From assembly GCA_009843675.1 (NCBI GenBank), contig VYCZ01000315.1:5350-22456 (forward strand): 17,107 nt of DNA, read 5' to 3'. A program made the translations under genes and the position numbers. The notes beneath the pieces are model-generated. The model was not told the DNA's origin, did no database searches, and saw nothing but the letters and a program-made list of their open reading frames with translations. Origin of the DNA: Gammaproteobacteria bacterium (GTDB lineage: Bacteria > Pseudomonadota > Gammaproteobacteria > Eutrophobiales > Eutrophobiaceae). This document shows, one piece after another, positions 14,125-17,107 of the stretch. Position 1 is the first letter of the stretch. The number at the start of each line of letters is the position of its first letter.

Positions 14125-15393
14125 TCAGCCCCCCATGCTCATCAGCCGCTTCCATTCCTTATAGAAAGTGCGCATGGTGATATCGCTGGTCACCGGCGCC
14201 TTCGTGCCGTCGTCTTCCACCACCTCCCGGCCGCTGTTAAGGTGCCGGCTGTAATCCACCCATTCATGTTCGGGGATACCGAGGCCCACCTGGCAGGATT
14301 CGAAGTTCTCCACGTCATCGACCTCGCCGAACATGGGGAAATCCTCCTGGGTACGCATGCGCATCGCGTTCACCTCGTCCGGCAGGTTGGAGACGGTGGT
14401 GGCAAACCAGTAGAGATCAGTCTGGTCCACGCCCAGCGGGTCGATCAGCTGTACCTGGTTGCCGATCAACAACAGGTTCGGGAAGACGGTCAGGTTCATG
14501 CCGGCGCCCACCGCCAGTTCCAGCAGTCTTTTTGCCTCCATCTCGCCGTATTCCTCCGCCAGGGACTGCTCCAGATGCTCCCGCCCCGGCTGCGGGCGCT
14601 GCAGTTCCCAGGCGGATACCGCGTGCATCTCCGGGCGCTGGTCCAGGTAGTAATGCCCGTTCCCGAACGCCTTCACGAACATCCTGCTTGCGTCCGGGTC
14701 TGCCGCAAAATACTGCATGTCCTTATCGCCGTAGCGGGACGCCGCCATCATCAGCAGGGACCGGTGGGAATAAGCCGGGTGGTAGCCGTCCCCCTGGTTG
14801 TCGGTAACGAATTTCCAGTTGGCCGCAATACGATAGCGCTGGGTACCGCTCACCACCACCTCGCCGTCGCCGTAACGGTCCAGCCATTCATCAATGACCT
14901 GCCTGGCGCCTGCAAGGTAATCCTCCAGGGCCGGCTGTTCCGGGTTAAGGCAGGCGAAGATGAAACCGCGGTATGAGCTGACCCGCGCCACCTTCAACAG
15001 GTCGAACTTCCCGCTTTCCCGGTCCGCGTCATAGGCATAATCCAGGGGCACGGACACGGACCGGCCCGCCGGATCGTAAGTCCAGGAGTGATAGGGGCAG
15101 ACAAATACCCTGGCATTTCCCTTGTCCTCGCGGCAGACCTTCGCGCCCCGGTGCGCGCAGCGGTTGAACAGCACGTGTACATCACCATGCACATCACGGG
15201 TAACGATCACCGCCCGCCCGCCAAGCCGGCGTGTGACAAAATCCCCCGCCGCGGGAATCTCACTCTCATGGCCCACGAACACCCAGGTACGGGCAAAAAT
15301 ACTGTGCATCTCACGCCGGAACAGCGCCTCACTGGTATACACCGAGCGGTGAATACGGTCTTCCTGGATAAGATAGTCCCAGTCTGGTGACAT
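14125..15393 (-). CDS. Ring-hydroxylating dioxygenase, alpha (large) subunit with Rieske centre
   Basis: 422 residues. The Rieske 2Fe-2S motif is C79-x-H81 and C99-x2-H102 (NRCAHRG and CPYHSWTYD). The catalytic domain has N199, D202 (the electron-bridging Asp), H205 and H210 in TDNQGDGYHPAYSHR; the third iron ligand is D359 or D360 in EVDDVENFE. All catalytic residues are present. Such enzymes add O2 to an aromatic ring to give a cis-diol, or carry out mono-oxygenation; the substrate is not identifiable, although the FAH-family and LLM genes on the other strand would suit an aromatic or heterocyclic pathway. Presence of a dedicated beta subunit argues against the sterol C-4 demethylase-type Rieske proteins. 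It is transcribed divergently from the small gene at 15505. Confidence 0.92.
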   Translation of the reverse strand: MSPDWDYLIQEDRIHRSVYTSEALFRREMHSIFARTWVFVGHESEIPAAGDFVTRRLGGRAVIVTRDVHGDVHVLFNRCAHRGAKVCREDKGNARVFVCPYHSWTYDPAGRSVSVPLDYAYDADRESGKFDLLKVARVSSYRGFIFACLNPEQPALEDYLAGARQVIDEWLDRYGDGEVVVSGTQRYRIAANWKFVTDNQGDGYHPAYSHRSLLMMAASRYGDKDMQYFAADPDASRMFVKAFGNGHYYLDQRPEMHAVSAWELQRPQPGREHLEQSLAEEYGEMEAKRLLELAVGAGMNLTVFPNLLLIGNQVQLIDPLGVDQTDLYWFATTVSNLPDEVNAMRMRTQEDFPMFGEVDDVENFESCQVGLGIPEHEWVDYSRHLNSGREVVEDDGTKAPVTSDITMRTFYKEWKRLMSMGG

Positions 15394-15431
15394 AGGTACA
15401 ACGTAGCATAATAGGGGGGAAAGGTCACGGT

Positions 15432-15457
15432 GCCGGGAATTTCCCGAATTTCCCGGC
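15432..15457. promoter_or_regulatory. Palindrome in the divergent intergenic region, possible operator
   Basis: GCCGGGAA (15432-15439) and TTCCCGGC (15450-15457) form an 8-bp inverted repeat, with a direct repeat of AATTTCCCG across the middle. It lies between the divergent starts of the dioxygenase alpha gene (15393) and the gene at 15505, a usual place for a shared operator. No regulator gene is nearby and no clear -35/-10 pair can be assigned, so it is a candidate only. Confidence 0.3.
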
Positions 15458-15504
15458 TTGATGGGTCTGGCCAGGTACTGCAGAGTGTGTGATAAACTCC
15501 AATC

Positions 15505-15828
15505 ATGTCCCAGATACTGAAGAACCTGCCCGTAGGCAGCTATGCCGTAATTTTCCCGTCAATCAGCAGCGGCGTGGATGAAGAGGGACACGAAAAAATG
15601 CTTGCCGAACTGTACGGCCGTGTCCAGGAAATAGAGGGCTTCCTGGGTCTGGAATCCGCCCCAGGCAGTCCGTTCAAACTTGCCGTTGCATATTTTGACT
15701 CCCTTGAGTCCATAAATACCTGGAGACAAAACAGTAAGCATATCGCCGCCAAGGAAAAAGCCCGCTCCACCTGGCTGGAAGACTGGCAGATAAGAATTTG
15801 CAGGATTGAGGATATATACGGGAAGTAG
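15505..15828 (+). CDS. Antibiotic biosynthesis monooxygenase (ABM) fold protein
   Basis: 107 residues with the dimeric ferredoxin-like ABM pattern: YAVIFPSI (first strand), DEEGHEKMLAELYGRVQEIEGFLGLESA (helix and the conserved PGFLG-like turn), VAYFDSLESINTWRQNSKHIAAKEKAR (the strand and Trp-containing helix typical of the family) and a last strand IRICRIEDIYG. Members include cofactor-free monooxygenases and haem-degrading enzymes, but many small ones have no known role. No catalytic residue can be fixed. It is divergent from the dioxygenase genes. Its base composition looks less GC-rich than the upstream operons. Confidence 0.75.
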   Translation: MSQILKNLPVGSYAVIFPSISSGVDEEGHEKMLAELYGRVQEIEGFLGLESAPGSPFKLAVAYFDSLESINTWRQNSKHIAAKEKARSTWLEDWQIRICRIEDIYGK

Positions 15829-16054
15829 TCCCCGGGGCCGGACCTTATTAACTGTTCACCACCTGGCCGAGGATAGCGTGACCGGCCGGGCGCGTTGACA
15901 GAGGATTGCAAACGTTGATCCCGGTATGTTAAGGTGCAGTTTCATCAGGTCGCAGCCCCGCAGGCTATGACCTGTACCACCAAGGCCGAGGCGAGAGATC
16001 CCAGCCGGGCAAACGGCAGCCGGTTTCCCGCCATGAACTGAAGGAGAATTGCTA
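15829..16054 (+). other. Intergenic leader with a stem-loop, no gene seen
   Basis: This 226-base gap ends with a strong ribosome site (AAGGAG, 16041-16046) for the next gene. Inside it CAGGTC (15946-15951) pairs with GACCTG (15969-15974), with an inner AGCC/GGCT stem (15954-15957 with 15963-15966). A TTGACA at 15895-15900 resembles a -35 box, but no good -10 box lies 16-18 bases downstream. It matches no riboswitch class I recognise. Confidence 0.3.
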
Positions 16055-16474
16055 ATGAAAGCAGCTAATGAAGCCAAACCCGCCGGTGACGCAACGCCGG
16101 TGATCTTTGACACACTGAAAGCGGCGCAGGAGTTGAGAAAGACCGGGTTCGAAGACCGGCAAGCCGAAGCCGTCGTAGAGACTATCAGCAAAGCAGTGAG
16201 TGAAACCGTAGCGACAAAAGCCGACCTGCAATTAGTGAGGTCTGACTTCAAATTACTGAGGTCCGAGATGGCGACAAAAGCCGACCTGCAATTACTGAGG
16301 TCCGAGGTCTGTACGCTGAGGTCCGACGTCGAATTATTGAGGTCCGAGATGGCGGCGCAGGAGAACAGAATCGTCATCAAGCTGGGCGGTTTGATGGTGA
16401 CGATGATCTTTGTGCTGCTGGCTATCGGCCCGTTTTACATTCGCTGGGTGATGTCCCTGCTGGGCTCATCATAA
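16055..16474 (+). CDS. Coiled-coil protein with C-terminal membrane helix (DUF1640-like)
   Basis: 139 residues from ATG 16055, chosen for AAGGAG 8 bases upstream; a TTG at 16049 is in frame but poorly placed. The N-terminal part (FDTLKAAQELRKTGFEDRQAEAVVETISKAVSE, about residues 14-46) resembles DUF1640 proteins, the bacterial relatives of the MCUR1/CCDC90 family. The middle is a repetitive coiled coil, with ATKADLQL twice 20 residues apart and LLRSE/D heptads. A single hydrophobic helix (about 109-135) anchors the C-terminus, so the coil should lie on one face of the inner membrane. Function unknown; such small genes are often found in many copies in one genome. It stands alone with its own ribosome site. 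Confidence 0.8.
   Translation: MKAANEAKPAGDATPVIFDTLKAAQELRKTGFEDRQAEAVVETISKAVSETVATKADLQLVRSDFKLLRSEMATKADLQLLRSEVCTLRSDVELLRSEMAAQENRIVIKLGGLMVTMIFVLLAIGPFYIRWVMSLLGSS
16211..16350 (+). repeat. 60-bp and 21-bp internal repeats coding heptads
   Basis: GCGACAAAAGCCGACCTGCA occurs at 16211 and again at 16271, exactly 60 bases apart. The GAGGTCC/T-GA core recurs at 16237, 16258, 16297, 16318 and 16339; most of these are 21 bases apart, which is one coiled-coil heptad. Near identity at DNA level points to recent expansion by recombination or slippage. Confidence 0.85.
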
Positions 16475-16488
16475 ACTCTGGCAGTAAC

Positions 16489-16513
16489 GGGGACAGAATT
16501 GAATTCTGTCCCC
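16489..16513. repeat. Perfect 12-bp-arm palindrome
   Basis: GGGGACAGAATT (16489-16500), one central G, then AATTCTGTCCCC (16502-16513). It follows the stop of the coiled-coil gene by 14 bases and is a relative of the GGGG-headed palindromes elsewhere in the window. It may serve as a transcript end. Confidence 0.85.
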
Positions 16514-16553
16514 CTCCAATGTGCATTGTGCGACCTGCGCGTCGTTGGGGCCG

Positions 16554-16576
16554 GACCAGTCCAGGCCGGACTGGTC
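16554..16576. repeat. 9-bp inverted repeat upstream of the GFA-family gene
   Basis: GACCAGTCC (16554-16562) and GGACTGGTC (16568-16576) pair perfectly around a 5-base loop, about 40 bases before the next start codon. It could be an operator or a remnant repeat; CCAGTCC occurs once more at 16581-16587. Confidence 0.45.
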
Positions 16577-16618
16577 TGATCCAGTCCAGCCAATTAAAAT
16601 TCATCCAGAATTCACCCC

Positions 16619-16969
16619 ATGAAAAAGACCTACACCGGCTCATGCCATTGCGGCAAGGTACGGTTTGAAGTGGCTATGAACCTCGACCATGTCCGGGTCT
16701 GCGACTGTACGGTCTGCAAAAAACGTGGAGCACTGAACCACCGGGTCGAGGAAAAGGACATTCAAATATTCACGCCCCTGGATGAATTAATCCAATATAA
16801 ATGGCACACAATGACAGCAACCGATTACATCTGCCCCGTATGCGGCATTTTGCCGTTCCGCCATCCACGTGATAAACCGGAACTATGGACAGTGAATGTC
16901 CGGTGCCTGGATGGAGTTGACCTGGATTTAATACCTGTCAAGCAGGTACATGGGAGTACCCTGGACTAG
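16619..16969 (+). CDS. GFA / CENP-V family zinc-binding protein
   Basis: 116 residues with the zinc-ligand pattern of the GFA (glutathione-dependent formaldehyde-activating enzyme) family: C9-x-C11 in SCHCGKVRFEV, C28-x-C30-x2-C33 in CDCTVCKKRG, and C72-x2-C75 in ICPVCG. The overall layout of a mixed-beta Mss4-like fold fits, though the protein is at the short end of the family. Few members have a proven role; some conjugate formaldehyde or act as carbon-sulfur lyases, so no substrate is proposed. The start has no strong ribosome site. Composition is more AT-rich than the large operons. It is probably transcribed alone. Confidence 0.85.
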   Translation: MKKTYTGSCHCGKVRFEVAMNLDHVRVCDCTVCKKRGALNHRVEEKDIQIFTPLDELIQYKWHTMTATDYICPVCGILPFRHPRDKPELWTVNVRCLDGVDLDLIPVKQVHGSTLD

Positions 16970-16993
16970 GGAATTACAGCCCCCGTTTACTTT

Positions 16994-17107
16994 TCAGTTG
17001 CTTGCTTCACTCCGAAAAACCTCATAACGCACCCCGGCCTTCCGGCAGGCAATCCTGATGCGGTACTCAAACCGCCCCTCCCGGCCATCCGTGTCATAAA
17101 TCACCAC
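16994..17107 (-). CDS. Possible 3' end of an unrecognised minus-strand gene (partial)
   Basis: Reading in from the right edge on the minus strand gives 37 codons without a stop, beginning VVIYDTDGREGRFEYRIRI and ending EVFRSEASN before a TGA at 16994-16996. The mix of charged and hydrophobic residues looks protein-like, but the piece is too short to identify and the open frame could be chance. It would converge with the GFA-family gene. Confidence 0.35.
   Translation of the reverse strand: MVIYDTDGREGRFEYRIRIACRKAGVRYEVFRSEASN

Noticed and set aside
14125..15393. Rieske oxygenase as a sterol C-4 demethylase (SdmA-like) belonging to the sterol operon
   Set aside because: It has its own dioxygenase beta subunit, lies 9 kb away on the opposite strand, and has no reductase or dehydrogenase partner of the Sdm type beside it.
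15895..16040. c-di-GMP or other known riboswitch
   Set aside because: The conserved loops of the riboswitch classes I know do not appear; only simple stems are visible.

Overview
This looks like a chromosomal segment of a GC-rich, probably uncultured bacterium. Genes are packed head to tail, several start at GTG or TTG, 4-base stop/start overlaps are common, and short palindromic repeats of the types seen in many proteobacterial and environmental genomes are scattered through it. No rRNA, tRNA or taxonomic marker is present, so the lineage stays open.

Region 1 (2-5164, + strand) is a compact bacterial sterol-biosynthesis operon. It reads: the 3' end of a CYP51-like P450 (sterol 14-alpha-demethylase); one 1142-residue polypeptide joining a squalene-epoxidase-like FAD monooxygenase to an oxidosqualene-cyclase-type triterpene cyclase; an ERG6-type sterol C-24 methyltransferase; and an ERG2/sigma-1-receptor family protein (sterol C-8 isomerase family). 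The genes overlap or abut. Together they could take squalene through epoxidation, cyclisation, 14-demethylation, side-chain methylation and delta8-to-delta7 isomerisation. C-14 reduction, C-4 demethylation and C-5 desaturation genes are not in the window. The cyclase carries Gly where the catalytic Asp of the DCTAE motif should be, which is the main puzzle of the locus.

Region 2 (5233-13391, + strand) holds a luciferase-like (LLM) flavin/F420 oxidoreductase, a fumarylacetoacetate-hydrolase family protein, an M20 metallohydrolase with altered metal ligands, a fused CofG-CofH FO synthase (FbiC type, coenzyme F420 biosynthesis) and a molybdopterin oxidoreductase. The mix suggests an F420-linked catabolic pathway of unknown substrate. 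The FO synthase gene is bordered at both ends by in-frame copies of a 101-bp repeat and has a 51-bp palindrome in its inter-domain linker.

Region 3 (13530-15393, - strand) encodes the beta and alpha subunits of a Rieske ring-hydroxylating dioxygenase, convergent with region 2; two palindromic repeats fill the gap.

Region 4 (15505-17107) holds small accessory genes: an antibiotic-biosynthesis-monooxygenase-fold protein, a repetitive coiled-coil membrane protein, a GFA/CENP-V family zinc protein, and possibly the end of an unrecognised minus-strand gene. No intergenic stretch exceeds 300 bases.
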